Origin: Candidatus Margulisiibacteriota bacterium
GTDB taxonomy: Bacteria; Margulisbacteria; Riflemargulisbacteria; GWF2-39-127
Assembly: GCA_003242895.1 (NCBI GenBank)
Contig: QKMY01000021.1
Coordinates: 62,001 to 126,000, forward strand
Direction: 5' to 3'
DNA length: 64,000 nt
Of the stretch, positions 18,261 through 27,771 are shown piece by piece. The translations under genes were made by a program, and so were the position numbers. The notes beneath the pieces were generated by a model, which was not told the DNA's origin, ran no database searches, and saw only the letters and a list, made by a program, of their open reading frames with translations. Each line of letters opens with the position of its first letter. Position 1 is the first letter of the stretch.

Positions 18261-19373
18261 GTGTATAAAAAAACAAGAAAAATTATCAGTAAATATTATC
18301 GAAGTGTTCGTTTGTATTGGGAAGACCTAGTCTATTACCTTAAGTATTTCATACTGCCAGAGAAGATAAAGCATAGGGAGTTTGTACCGGTTTTTGTTAG
18401 AAAGAACAAAAAGGAATTACGTTTAGGCGTCATTTACGGTCACGTGAATCACGAAAAATATAACTTGGTTAATGGCTTGGGATTAGAATTTAATATCATC
18501 GAATTCGATTACGGTCATTATCCTTTTGATAAAGTCAGTACAAATAATGAGTTAAAGAAGCAGCTTAATAAAGAGATACTGGAATTTGTCGGGATAAGCA
18601 AGTTGGATGTGGTATTCTTTTATATTTCCGGCGCTCACTTGTACCCTGAGACTTTGCAGATTATTCAAAAAAAATACAAGATAATGACAATAAATATCTC
18701 TATGAATGACAGGGAGTCATTCCGAAATCGACTGGTTGACGGGTATTTTCTCGGCGTTAAAGATATCTGCAGATATTTTGATGCAAATTGGACAACTACC
18801 AGCCAGTCTATATACAAATATAAGGTGGAAGGCGCCAATGTGATATTCATGCCGGAGGGTGGTAATCCCCAAGTTCATCGAAGAGTTAGGGCAGAGTGTG
18901 CATATGATGTAGTATTCATCGGTCTTAATTATGGGAACAGAGGGGAAATGCTAGACTACTTAAGTTATAACGGAGTAAAGCTTAAGGTGTTTGGCAAAGA
19001 CTGGTATGAAGGTTCTGAGGTAAGGTATGAGGACATGCCTAAGATCTATAATCAAGCAAAAATAAACCTTGGATTTGCAGGTGTGATGGACTATATTGGA
19101 GCTACCTGCCTAAAAGGCAGGGATTTCGAAGTCATGATGAGCGGTGGATTTTATATCACTCAATATAACAAAGAACTAGCTTCTTTCTTTCAAGAGGACC
19201 AGGAGATCGTTTTCTATCGCTCTAAAAAAGATCTCTTAACCAAGATCAATTATTACCTGTTACATGATAGCGAACGGGAAAGAATAAGAGCGAACGGTTA
19301 CAAAAGAGCTCAGGAGCATACCTGGGCTAATCGTTTGTCAAAGGTAATAATTTTTCAGGGCAATGAACGTTAA
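18261..19373 (+). CDS. CgeB-like glycosyltransferase
   Basis: 370 residues. The C-terminal half has the Glyco_trans_1_2 pattern: CAYDVVFIGLNYGNRGEML, LKVFGKDWYEGSEV, YNQAKINLGFAG, LKGRDFEVMMSGGFYITQYNKEL, and a final helix with YKRAQEHTWANRL. The GTG start follows GGAAG at an acceptable distance. The family transfers sugars in surface-glycan synthesis; donor and acceptor are not predictable. It is related to the genes at 15546 and 20231, so the locus carries three members of this family. Confidence 0.83.
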   Translation: MYKKTRKIISKYYRSVRLYWEDLVYYLKYFILPEKIKHREFVPVFVRKNKKELRLGVIYGHVNHEKYNLVNGLGLEFNIIEFDYGHYPFDKVSTNNELKKQLNKEILEFVGISKLDVVFFYISGAHLYPETLQIIQKKYKIMTINISMNDRESFRNRLVDGYFLGVKDICRYFDANWTTTSQSIYKYKVEGANVIFMPEGGNPQVHRRVRAECAYDVVFIGLNYGNRGEMLDYLSYNGVKLKVFGKDWYEGSEVRYEDMPKIYNQAKINLGFAGVMDYIGATCLKGRDFEVMMSGGFYITQYNKELASFFQEDQEIVFYRSKKDLLTKINYYLLHDSERERIRANGYKRAQEHTWANRLSKVIIFQGNER

Positions 19374-19395
19374 ATGCCATAAGAAAGGGTATCCT

Positions 19396-20214
19396 ATGCA
19401 AAAATATATGTTTCCACTACTTAAATGTCTGAAACAATATGTTCCTATACCTTACAACCTGTTGTACCGGGTATATGCCATGGTAAAAAATAAAGAACAT
19501 TATGAGTATATTACTAGAATTAACAAGTTTGATTTTGTTGTGAAATGTGATATTTCTGATTGGATACCTTTCAATATCTATTTCTGGGGAATTTACGAAA
19601 AGTACGAATCTCTCTATTTTCATAAACTGATTAATAAAGGGATGACGTGTTTTGATGTCGGGGCAAATATCGGGTATTACTCAATGCTTTTTGCCTCAAA
19701 GGGGGCTGAAGTGCACGCATTTGAAGCTGTTGCAAGGAACGCAGAGAAGTTAACTGAAAATGCTCAATTAAACCTCTATAGTAATATTAGAATCAATCAT
19801 TTAGCAGCTTCCAATAATTGTGAACCTATAAAAATATTTCTATCACCTGATGCTAACGGAAACCATAGCGCGATAAACCAGTTCCTTTCCGGACAGTTTG
19901 AGCTGTGTTCTGCAATAACAATTGATGCATACTGTTCCCTTAATAACATCCGTCACATTGATGTTATCAAAATAGACGTAGAGGGTAGTGAGATAAATGT
20001 AGTCCATGGTATGGAACGGATGATAGGTGAGAATAGGGTTGATTATATCCTCATGGAATTTATTCATGATGATCCGGCATACATTGATCTTTTCAATACG
20101 CTTATTCGAGTGTTCGATAGTTATACTATAGAAAAAGGAACAAAGCTTAAAGCAATAGGCATGCCGCCTTTTTCCGGAAATGTATTATTTATTAGAAAGA
20201 ATCTCAAAAAATAA
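19396..20214 (+). CDS. FkbM-family methyltransferase
   Basis: 272 residues. Motif I MTCFDVGANIGYYSMLFA, then GAEVHAFEAVARNAEKL and the FkbM signature HIDVIKIDVEGSEINVVHGM. FkbM proteins O-methylate sugars or polyketides; here a sugar hydroxyl in the exported glycan is likely. The start at 19396 has GAAAGGG six bases upstream. An in-frame ATG at 19363 would overlap the previous gene by 11 bases and has a poorly placed ribosome site. It is the second methyltransferase of the locus. Confidence 0.88.
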   Translation: MQKYMFPLLKCLKQYVPIPYNLLYRVYAMVKNKEHYEYITRINKFDFVVKCDISDWIPFNIYFWGIYEKYESLYFHKLINKGMTCFDVGANIGYYSMLFASKGAEVHAFEAVARNAEKLTENAQLNLYSNIRINHLAASNNCEPIKIFLSPDANGNHSAINQFLSGQFELCSAITIDAYCSLNNIRHIDVIKIDVEGSEINVVHGMERMIGENRVDYILMEFIHDDPAYIDLFNTLIRVFDSYTIEKGTKLKAIGMPPFSGNVLFIRKNLKK

Positions 20215-20230
20215 ATAACGGGGTTATATT

Positions 20231-21223
20231 ATGAAAAAAATACTAATAGTTTCTGAATATCGCGAAAATGACCCCAGGTATTTTCAAGTTACCTCAATTA
20301 TTAATTTTATTCGTAGTCAGGGTTATGATCTGGATATTTTTGACATGCACAAATTTGTCATTCCTAGATTGCCATGGGAAATAAATATTAATTTTGTTTA
20401 TCTCAGGAGCCTTTTCCTTGTTAAGCACATTGTGCGGACGAAACCTGATATAGTTTTTGTTCTGAAAGGTCATGGAATATTGAGGAAAACTATTGCCAAA
20501 GCCAGAAGCCTTGCTTCTGCTACCAGATTTATACTTCATGCCTACGATGATATATTCGGAGTAATTAACGATTATAGCCGTTCGAGTTGTATTCGGGAGT
20601 ATGATATTGTTGCCCTCTATGATAAGTATAACTGGGAGGAGCTTAACGAACGTCATATTAATTCAATCTATACACCATTATGGTTCGATAAGGAATTATT
20701 TGATTCTGTTACAGTGAAGGGGAAGAAATATGATGTGACCTTTGCCGGGTCCTGGAATAAAAAAAGAGAGAAGCTGTTAAATGAATTAGTCGAGATATAC
20801 CCTGATATAGGATTGCATATCTGGGGCCCTGATTGGAATCATTGTTCTTATAAAAATCTAATGAAATTCTATCATCCCGAAGCAGTATATGCAGAGAAGA
20901 TGGTAATGATATTCAAGGAATCCAAAATTCTGATCAATATTTTTGATGAGCATACCATCAAAGCGACGAATTACAGAACATATGAGGCTTTGGGTTCCAA
21001 ATCGTTATTGATTAACGAAGCAAACAGCGAATTAAACAATCTTTTCAAGATTGGTGAACATCTGGATGTTTTTAGCAATGCCCGGGAACTCAAGGAAAAA
21101 ATTAAATATTATTTGAATAATGAGGAGTTGTGCAGGGAGATGTCTGATACCGCTTATAATTATGTATCAGAGAATTATACCTTAGCGCATTTCATGAATA
21201 AGATTTTTGACAGTATTAAGTAA
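20231..21223 (+). CDS. CgeB-like glycosyltransferase
   Basis: 330 residues, 16 bases after the FkbM gene. Begins KKILIVSEYRENDPRYFQ and continues with the family pattern KYDVTFAGSWNKKREKLL, LHIWGPDWNH, FKESKILINIFDEHTIKATNYRTYEALGSKSLLINE and a final helix ending NYTLAHFMNKI. Same family as 15546 and 18261. Sugar specificity is unknown. Confidence 0.83.
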   Translation: MKKILIVSEYRENDPRYFQVTSIINFIRSQGYDLDIFDMHKFVIPRLPWEININFVYLRSLFLVKHIVRTKPDIVFVLKGHGILRKTIAKARSLASATRFILHAYDDIFGVINDYSRSSCIREYDIVALYDKYNWEELNERHINSIYTPLWFDKELFDSVTVKGKKYDVTFAGSWNKKREKLLNELVEIYPDIGLHIWGPDWNHCSYKNLMKFYHPEAVYAEKMVMIFKESKILINIFDEHTIKATNYRTYEALGSKSLLINEANSELNNLFKIGEHLDVFSNARELKEKIKYYLNNEELCREMSDTAYNYVSENYTLAHFMNKIFDSIK

Positions 21224-21343
21224 GCTATAGAGAGGTAATCCGGAAATTTTTTATTTTCATTATTCTTTAATAAATTGTAGTATAATATAGCATATTATAC
21301 ACCCACAGATAATATAAGGTAATATATCTGTTTAGTAGGAACT

Positions 21344-22474
21344 ATGCAAAATTTTAAAATAATGATGATAACTGATGACTTCCTACCCAATATCGGTGGG
21401 ATAGCTTCTCATATCCATGAACTATCACGATTTCTCGTGAAAAAAGGCCATCAAGTAACAGTGCTTCATCATATCTATGGACAGGGAAGTCCGGATATTG
21501 AGTATATAGAGGGAATTAAGGTAATAAGGATATACACCTCAAGCACACTGCCGAAATTACGCTTTCTTATCAAATTGTTTAGCATAGCTAAGTATATTTA
21601 CTGTAACGATAGCGATGTTATACATTTCCATGACTTCCCGGCCGGACCGATAGTCAATAAATGTATTTTCTCGAAAAAAAAGAGTATTTTTACTAATCAT
21701 TCCTCCCAGTATTTGGAATGGTTCGATAGCCCAAAAAAATCTCTGCTCCCATTCTTGATGAGAGGGTTCTCTTCAATAATAGCGCCGAGCGAAGAACTGA
21801 AACAAAAGGCAGATTTCTATGGTAATGCATATTTTATCAGTAATGGTGTGGACACTGAAAAATTTTCATTAAAAACACACGTCTGTGACGATTATGTGAA
21901 TAAAAAATATAATATAAGAACTGCTAATATTATTCTCTGTCCCCGAAGATTGGAGCCTAAAAATGGCGTTAGATATCTGATAGAGGCTATTCCCCACATA
22001 AAAAGCACAAATTATCAGATAGTAGTTGTCGGCGGAGGTTTTGACGAAGAAAAAGAAAAAATGCTCAAATTCCTGAAAATAAATAATATAGAGGAAAAAG
22101 TTGTGTTTACAGGGAATATCCCGAATCATCTGATGGTAAACTTTTTTTGCAGCGCCCGTATTGTGGTGTTGCCTTCCTTGATGGAAGCTACAAGTATTTC
22201 AGCCCTCGAGGGTATGTCTTGTTCCCGGCCTATATTATGTACCGATGTAGGAGGGCTCCCTTTTTTAGTAAAAGACCGTTATAACGGATTTGTTGTACCT
22301 CCTTGTGATTCCTTGGCGCTGGCAGAAAAAATTGATGTGCTGCTGTCATCGCCTGAATTATGTGAAGAGTACTCAAAGAATAGCAGGAAAATTGTAGAGG
22401 AGAATTTCAGTTGGGACGCCATAGCGTCAGAAGTCCTCGGAGTCTATAATTTCCGCGAGTGCACAGGAGTATAA
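21344..22474 (+). CDS. GT4-family glycosyltransferase
   Basis: 376 residues. GT-B fold of family GT4: N-terminal DDFLPNIGGIASHIHELSRFL, linker IISNGVDTEKF-type sequence (AYFISNGVDTEKF), then ILCPRRLEPKNGVRYLIEA, IVVVGGGFDEE, VVLPSLMEATSISALEGMSCSRPILCTDVGGL with the conserved E(x7)E pair. These retaining enzymes use nucleotide-sugar donors, often GDP-mannose. A TATAAT-like hexamer lies about 65 bases upstream, so the gene may have its own promoter. Confidence 0.92.
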   Translation: MQNFKIMMITDDFLPNIGGIASHIHELSRFLVKKGHQVTVLHHIYGQGSPDIEYIEGIKVIRIYTSSTLPKLRFLIKLFSIAKYIYCNDSDVIHFHDFPAGPIVNKCIFSKKKSIFTNHSSQYLEWFDSPKKSLLPFLMRGFSSIIAPSEELKQKADFYGNAYFISNGVDTEKFSLKTHVCDDYVNKKYNIRTANIILCPRRLEPKNGVRYLIEAIPHIKSTNYQIVVVGGGFDEEKEKMLKFLKINNIEEKVVFTGNIPNHLMVNFFCSARIVVLPSLMEATSISALEGMSCSRPILCTDVGGLPFLVKDRYNGFVVPPCDSLALAEKIDVLLSSPELCEEYSKNSRKIVEENFSWDAIASEVLGVYNFRECTGV

Positions 22475-22476
22475 TA

Positions 22477-24264
22477 ATGTGCGGCATTTCACTGATATAC
22501 TCACTTGATAGAACCATCGACTTCGATTTATCAATAAAACAAATAAACCGGGAACTCCATCACCGAGGACCTGATGATTGCGGTATCTATCTGGGAGAAA
22601 ACTTCGCACTGGGCCATACTAGGTTATCGATAATAGACCTCTCAGCTGCCGGACACCAGCCTTTTGTTAACCAGTCTGAAGATCTGGTTATTGTTTATAA
22701 TGGAGAGATTTATAATTACCTGGAACTCAAAGAAGAGTTGGCAGACTATTCGTTTAAATCAAAAACCGACACCGAAGTAATACTCGCGGCTTATAAAAAA
22801 TGGGGAAGTGACTGCGTCAAGAGATTTAATGGCATGTTTTCCTTTGTAATCTTTGACAGGGAATACAATGTTTTTTTCATTGCCCGGGATCAGTTTGGAA
22901 TAAAACCTCTTTATTATTATCATAGTGGTGATACGTTAATTGTTTCTTCGGAAATAAAGGCCATATTTGCTTCCGGGATAGTAAAGCCGCAGCTGGCACG
23001 GGATAATGTGTATGAATACTTTCTCGATAACTATGTAAAAGAACCGAATACTATCTTTCAGGGCATATCTACCATAGAACCTGGAATGCATGCAACTTAT
23101 GATATACACAGCAATAGCCTGATAAAATGCAGATATTGGGACTTTTCTTTTAGCCCGGACGGTACGAGATCTGAAGAATATTGGGCAGAACGGTTGGAAG
23201 CGGCTTTTAAGCGTTCGATTAAACTGAGGCAGATGTCCGCTGACGTAGATGTTGGCGTTTTTCTTAGCGGAGGTATGGATTCTTCGGTAATAACTGCGCT
23301 GATGAAAGAGAATGTTGATGTTTTGAAAGCATATACGATCGGTTTCAATGAGAAAGAGTATGATGAGTCGGATTCAGCGAGGACTATCGCGAAGAATGCC
23401 GGAATTGAACACACCGAGGTGGTTCTGGCCAGGGATGAGTTCATCCGGGAATTTGATTCGATTATTGCAAAGATGGATCAGCCGTCAATTGACGGATTTA
23501 ATACCTATTTTGTTTCTAAATATGCAGCAAAAAATGTGAAGGTGTCTCTGTCAGGATTGGGCGGTGATGAATTATTCTCAGGATATCGTTACTTCACTCT
23601 GATACCGAGAATATTGAAGCTGAAATGGCTGCTCAATCCGTTCGTGACTGAATTCATACCTATAAAAAAGCTAAAACTTCTTGCTTCAGTGCCAAAAACC
23701 AGTACGGACCTGTTTGAACTCTTTATGTCCACTTTTACGCGGGATGAGCTGTGTCTCTTGTTTCGGGATGAAATTGCGGTCCCGCAGAATAACGAGGTCT
23801 TTCATCCGAACATATTATCCGAGCTGGCTATTAAGAATTATATGATCCCGATATTGCTGCGTGACGCGGATGTCATGGGGATGGCCAACAGTATGGAAGT
23901 GAGGTTCCCATTTCTTGATATCGAAATGTTCGATATCATCGCTCGAATACCTCCCTCACTGAAACTGAACAAAGGTATTCTTCATAAGGTATTAGCAAAA
24001 TACTGCCCTGGAAAGTTGTTCCAACGGAAAAAGAAGGGCTTTGTTGTTCCCATAAAATTATGGATTAAAGATGTAATTCTTGCTAATAAAGTTATGGTGA
24101 TCTCCGTGTATCGGTCAATTGACATGTTCAACCTGAGTTATATCGAGAAGACCCTTGACCAGTATCTAGGTTCTGAAAATCCTGGCTTTAAGCAATCAAA
24201 TAAAGCTATTTCGCTTTATGTGTTTGCTATTTGGTATGATCAATTAAAAAAGAGATATACATGA
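22477..24264 (+). CDS. asnB: Glutamine-dependent asparagine synthetase-like amidotransferase
   Basis: 595 residues. An N-terminal class II glutamine amidotransferase domain begins exactly at MCGIS, whose Cys2 becomes the nucleophile, with HHRGPDDCG, HTRLSIIDLSAAGHQP and YNGEIYNYLEL. The C-terminal synthetase domain has the ATP pyrophosphatase loop VFLSGGMDSS and LSGLGGDELFSGY. The upstream in-frame start at 22459 would bury Cys2, and AGGAG eight bases before 22477 fixes the start. Such proteins in polysaccharide loci often amidate sugar carboxylates rather than make free asparagine; that is inference. It overlaps the next gene by four bases. Confidence 0.93.
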   Translation: MCGISLIYSLDRTIDFDLSIKQINRELHHRGPDDCGIYLGENFALGHTRLSIIDLSAAGHQPFVNQSEDLVIVYNGEIYNYLELKEELADYSFKSKTDTEVILAAYKKWGSDCVKRFNGMFSFVIFDREYNVFFIARDQFGIKPLYYYHSGDTLIVSSEIKAIFASGIVKPQLARDNVYEYFLDNYVKEPNTIFQGISTIEPGMHATYDIHSNSLIKCRYWDFSFSPDGTRSEEYWAERLEAAFKRSIKLRQMSADVDVGVFLSGGMDSSVITALMKENVDVLKAYTIGFNEKEYDESDSARTIAKNAGIEHTEVVLARDEFIREFDSIIAKMDQPSIDGFNTYFVSKYAAKNVKVSLSGLGGDELFSGYRYFTLIPRILKLKWLLNPFVTEFIPIKKLKLLASVPKTSTDLFELFMSTFTRDELCLLFRDEIAVPQNNEVFHPNILSELAIKNYMIPILLRDADVMGMANSMEVRFPFLDIEMFDIIARIPPSLKLNKGILHKVLAKYCPGKLFQRKKKGFVVPIKLWIKDVILANKVMVISVYRSIDMFNLSYIEKTLDQYLGSENPGFKQSNKAISLYVFAIWYDQLKKRYT

Positions 24265-25370
24265 TCAATATTCTATTCCTTAATCATGATGCTGCTCTTG
24301 GCGGCGCGGAGGTTAATCTTCTAAAGACATTAAGAACTCTTGACAGGTCTAAGTTCGTTATCAACGTGTGGCTGGGCAGTCAGGGATTGTTAGAAAAAGA
24401 AGTTAATGCTATTCCTCAACTGAAAGTGCACCGGTCCGTTTCACGCAGGTTGAAGTTTAATTATAACCCGATTGCAGTCATTCGGGATTTGTATTCTAAT
24501 GTTTACTGTATTAGTCGTATCGTTAAACAGGAGCGGATCGGGATACTCTACGCCAATTCCTTTCGTTCCGCTATTTATGCAGCGATCATTAAGTGTTTTC
24601 AACCACACCTTAAATTTGTTTGGCATAAACGGCATAGCACCGCAAAGAACCTTGCATTCACTTTTATTGCCTCGAATTCCGATCTGGTACTTACAAACTC
24701 GAATTCTTTGAGATCAGAATTGATCACATATAGCGTTGGGAGTGATAAGATAAAGACAATATATAACGGGATTGATTTTAAACTCTTTGAAAAGTATTCG
24801 ATAAAGGAATCTGTGCGTCAGCCGGGGGTGAAACAACTCGTATGCATCGGTAAAATTGTTCCTGCTAAAGGACAGCTGGATTTTATCAAATTAATTGAGA
24901 AACTAAACAAAGAAAGAGATTGTATCGGGACGATAGTTGGAAAAGTGGTTGATTATGAGTACTATGCTGTATGCAAGAATTACATTAAAGCCAAAGATTT
25001 GGGAGCAACCATAAATTTCGTTGACGAAACATTGCAAGTTTATGATATTATTGCGATGGCAGACGTACTGATCTCTGTTTCTTATAAAGAAGCTTTTGGC
25101 ATGGCTATCCTGGAATCATTGGCATGCAAAACTCCGGTAACAGCATATGATGTCGGCGGAGTGAAGGAAGTTGTCGGTGAGGCCTTGTCACCACTGGTAT
25201 TAGTGCCTGCGGGGGATATTGACGCAATGAGCCATATTGTTATTAAGCTCCTAAGCGATAGTAACTATGTAACGAAAGTTCTTTTTGAGGCTGATCGACA
25301 TATTAAGCGTTTCGATATTAGCAACTGCAGGGCTGAGACAGAAAAATGCTTGGAGAATTTATTCTTGTGA
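24261..25370 (+). CDS. GT4-family glycosyltransferase
   Basis: 369 residues. N-terminal ILFLNHDAALGGAEVNLLKTL (the GGAE signature of GT4), NSDLVLTNSNSLR, IKTIYNGIDFKLFEKY, KQLVCIGKIVPAKGQLDFIKLI and the catalytic region SVSYKEAFGMAILESLACKTPVTAYDVGGV. Its start codon overlaps the amidotransferase stop by four bases, showing translational coupling. Donor and acceptor are unknown. Confidence 0.92.
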   Translation: MINILFLNHDAALGGAEVNLLKTLRTLDRSKFVINVWLGSQGLLEKEVNAIPQLKVHRSVSRRLKFNYNPIAVIRDLYSNVYCISRIVKQERIGILYANSFRSAIYAAIIKCFQPHLKFVWHKRHSTAKNLAFTFIASNSDLVLTNSNSLRSELITYSVGSDKIKTIYNGIDFKLFEKYSIKESVRQPGVKQLVCIGKIVPAKGQLDFIKLIEKLNKERDCIGTIVGKVVDYEYYAVCKNYIKAKDLGATINFVDETLQVYDIIAMADVLISVSYKEAFGMAILESLACKTPVTAYDVGGVKEVVGEALSPLVLVPAGDIDAMSHIVIKLLSDSNYVTKVLFEADRHIKRFDISNCRAETEKCLENLFL

Positions 25371-25472
25371 ACAACTGATTTGTCACGGTATGGTGGTTAA
25401 TATATAGTTGATAGTAAGTAAATATTCTGATAATAAGTTCATGATGTTTGTAGAAAAAAATATCTTTTTGCA

Positions 25473-25506
25473 GCTAAAAAGTCTCCATAATTAGAGAAGT
25501 GAGAAA
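25473..25506 (+). repeat. 34-base direct repeat, copy 2
   Basis: One mismatch relative to 18195-18228. Here it lies in the spacer before a GT4 gene. In copy 1 the left part is the 3' end of a methyltransferase gene, so this copy looks like a leftover gene end without the gene. Confidence 0.8.
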
Positions 25507-25516
25507 AATTTCCAAT

Positions 25517-26614
25517 ATGAAAAAAATTGTAATCGACGCTCGTATGATAAACCATTCAGGAATTGGCAAATGCCTGCAGAATTTGATTCCGTTGTTAGCT
25601 GGTACTTATCGTATAATTCTCATCGGTAATAAGAACGAAATTACTGAGTATCCCTGGAGCCGGCATATATCGCTGATTCATCTTGATTGTCCCATCCTCT
25701 CTATACAGGAACAACTGAGGTTGCCTTTGGCAATTCCGGATTCAGATTTGTTTTGGTCTCCGCAATACAACGTTCCTCTTTTTCCTATTAAGGCTGTAAA
25801 AAGGCTTGTGACAATTCATGATGTTTATCATTTGTCGTATTATAATTCACTCAGTATAAGTAAGAAAGCATATGTTAACATTGTAATCAATGCTTCGATT
25901 GCATTATCAGGAAAAGTCCTGGTAGACTCAGTTTTCACTAAAGCTGAAATACTTAAATATATTAAGGTTGACGAGCGTAAGTTGGTAGTTAATTATAATG
26001 GTGTTGATACAAGTGTTTTTAGGAGGATTACGGATAGGGCGACGTTAGATGAAGTTATTAAGAAATATAATCTTCCCGCTAAATATGTTTTATATGTAGG
26101 CAACGTAAAACCGAATAAAAATTTGAAAAGGCTAATGAAGGCAGTCGCTCAGATTGACCGTGAATACCGGATTGTAATCGTGGGCAAAAAAGAAGGGTTC
26201 ATTACTGAAGACTCGGAGCTTTTTGAGTTAATGACGAGCAACCCTGAGTTGAACGAACGGGTTGTTTTTACCGGAAGGGTTGATGATGCTGATCTTCCTG
26301 TCTTTTATAGCTTAGCTTCGGTTCTTGCTTTTCCTTCGATTTATGAAGGGTTCGGATTGCCTCCGCTTGAGGCTATGGCCTGTGGCTGTCCCTGTGTAGT
26401 ATCGGCTATCGCCAGTATTCCCGAGATATGCGGTAATGCAGCTCATTATGTTAACCCTTACGATGTTGATGACATTGCTCAGGGTATCAATGAAGTTTTA
26501 TCCAACTCGGCTTATAGCGGCATGCTGCTCCGTAATGGAATTGAACGACTTGGATTGTTTGATTGGAACCGATCTGCCGGGAAGGTCCGAGAAGTTATTG
26601 ACAGCTTATTTTGA
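25517..26614 (+). CDS. GT4-family glycosyltransferase (mannosyltransferase-like)
   Basis: 365 residues. Starts KKIVIDARMINHSGIGKCL, typical of the subgroup that includes mannosyl- and rhamnosyltransferases such as MtfB and WbaZ. Later motifs are TIHDVYHLSYY, VVNYNGVDTSVF, YVLYVGNVKPNKNLKRLMKA, VFTGRVDDADLPVFYSLA and PSIYEGFGLPPLEAMACGCPCVVS. The ATG at 25517 matches the family's usual start; an in-frame GTG at 25499 lies inside the repeated sequence. The GDP-mannose dehydratase gene follows, so a GDP-sugar donor is plausible. Confidence 0.9.
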   Translation: MKKIVIDARMINHSGIGKCLQNLIPLLAGTYRIILIGNKNEITEYPWSRHISLIHLDCPILSIQEQLRLPLAIPDSDLFWSPQYNVPLFPIKAVKRLVTIHDVYHLSYYNSLSISKKAYVNIVINASIALSGKVLVDSVFTKAEILKYIKVDERKLVVNYNGVDTSVFRRITDRATLDEVIKKYNLPAKYVLYVGNVKPNKNLKRLMKAVAQIDREYRIVIVGKKEGFITEDSELFELMTSNPELNERVVFTGRVDDADLPVFYSLASVLAFPSIYEGFGLPPLEAMACGCPCVVSAIASIPEICGNAAHYVNPYDVDDIAQGINEVLSNSAYSGMLLRNGIERLGLFDWNRSAGKVREVIDSLF

Positions 26615-26671
26615 AGAAAGATTTTAGGCTGAATATTTCGGCTTAATAATATAATTATTAATGGAGATTTT

Positions 26672-27664
26672 ATGAAAAAAAAAGCGATTATTACCGGAAT
26701 TAATGGACAGGATGGCTCATATTTAGCTGAATTGCTTTTGGCGAAAGGCTATGAAGTACATGGAATTGTCAGAAGATCGTCATTAGAAAATGATAAGAAA
26801 TTGGTTAACTTGAAAAATAGTATGGATAAAATTGAGCTGCATCATTGCAGCATGGAAGACCATTTGAGTTTGTACAAATTAATATCTCATATAATCCCGG
26901 ATGAGTGTTATCATTTGGCTGCCTCAAGTTTTGTGAGCTATTTATTCGATGATGAGCTGTCAATTGTGAATACGAATTTTAATGCAACTCATTACCTGTT
27001 ATCAAGTATAAAAGAACTGGTCCCAAACTGCAGATTCTATTTTGCCGGTTCAAGTGAAATGTTCGGTGAACCGGAAACTTCTCCTCAAGATGAAGAGTGC
27101 CGGTTTAATCCGCGATCAATCTATGGGATATCAAAGCTGGCAAGTTATTATGTAACCAAGAACTATCGTGAACAGTATGGTCTCTATTGTTGTACCGGAA
27201 TAACGTATAATCATGAGTCACCCCGTCGGGGACATTCGTTTGTAACCAGAAAAATCACTTCAGGGGTAGCAAAAATTGTTATGGGAAAAGCCAGGAAATT
27301 AGAACTTGGAAATCTTGATACCGTAAGGGATTGGGGATATGCTCCTGATTATGCCCAGGCAATGTGGCTTATGTTGAACAATCCTTTAGGCCCAAAAGAT
27401 TACGTAATTTCGACAGGTATTGGTCATACAGTTAAGAATTTTCTCGATGTTGCATTTTCTTTAAAAGGGTTGGATTATCGAGATTACGTTGAGGTAAATC
27501 AGAAATATTTTAGACCAGCTGAAAAAAAATGCCTTATAGGCAATTCTTCATTAATTAAAGAAGAATTAGGCTGGATGCCAACGAAAAAGTTCGAGGATAT
27601 TATTACTGATATGGTACTGGGAGATATTGATTTATTGTCGAATAATGTGCAGGAATGCGGTTAA
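26672..27664 (+). CDS. gmd: GDP-mannose 4,6-dehydratase
   Basis: 330 residues, slightly shorter than most Gmd proteins (340-370). Short-chain dehydrogenase of the extended type: cofactor loop ITGINGQDGSYLAELLL, GIVRRSS, catalytic YGISK (Tyr and Lys) with the upstream SSEMFGE, then YNHESPRRGHSFVTRKIT and RDWGYAPDYAQAMWLML. It converts GDP-D-mannose to GDP-4-keto-6-deoxymannose, the precursor of GDP-fucose, GDP-rhamnose, GDP-perosamine and others. No fcl, rmd or per partner is in this window, so the final deoxysugar cannot be named. Confidence 0.94.
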   Translation: MKKKAIITGINGQDGSYLAELLLAKGYEVHGIVRRSSLENDKKLVNLKNSMDKIELHHCSMEDHLSLYKLISHIIPDECYHLAASSFVSYLFDDELSIVNTNFNATHYLLSSIKELVPNCRFYFAGSSEMFGEPETSPQDEECRFNPRSIYGISKLASYYVTKNYREQYGLYCCTGITYNHESPRRGHSFVTRKITSGVAKIVMGKARKLELGNLDTVRDWGYAPDYAQAMWLMLNNPLGPKDYVISTGIGHTVKNFLDVAFSLKGLDYRDYVEVNQKYFRPAEKKCLIGNSSLIKEELGWMPTKKFEDIITDMVLGDIDLLSNNVQECG

Positions 27665-27771
27665 CGATAATACATTCCATCCGTTGGAATTTATATAATG
27701 ACAGATTAATGTGCGTGATGTTAATATATTGAGGTGCCGTAAATAAAGGCTTAGCGTAAGGTTGGATTAAC

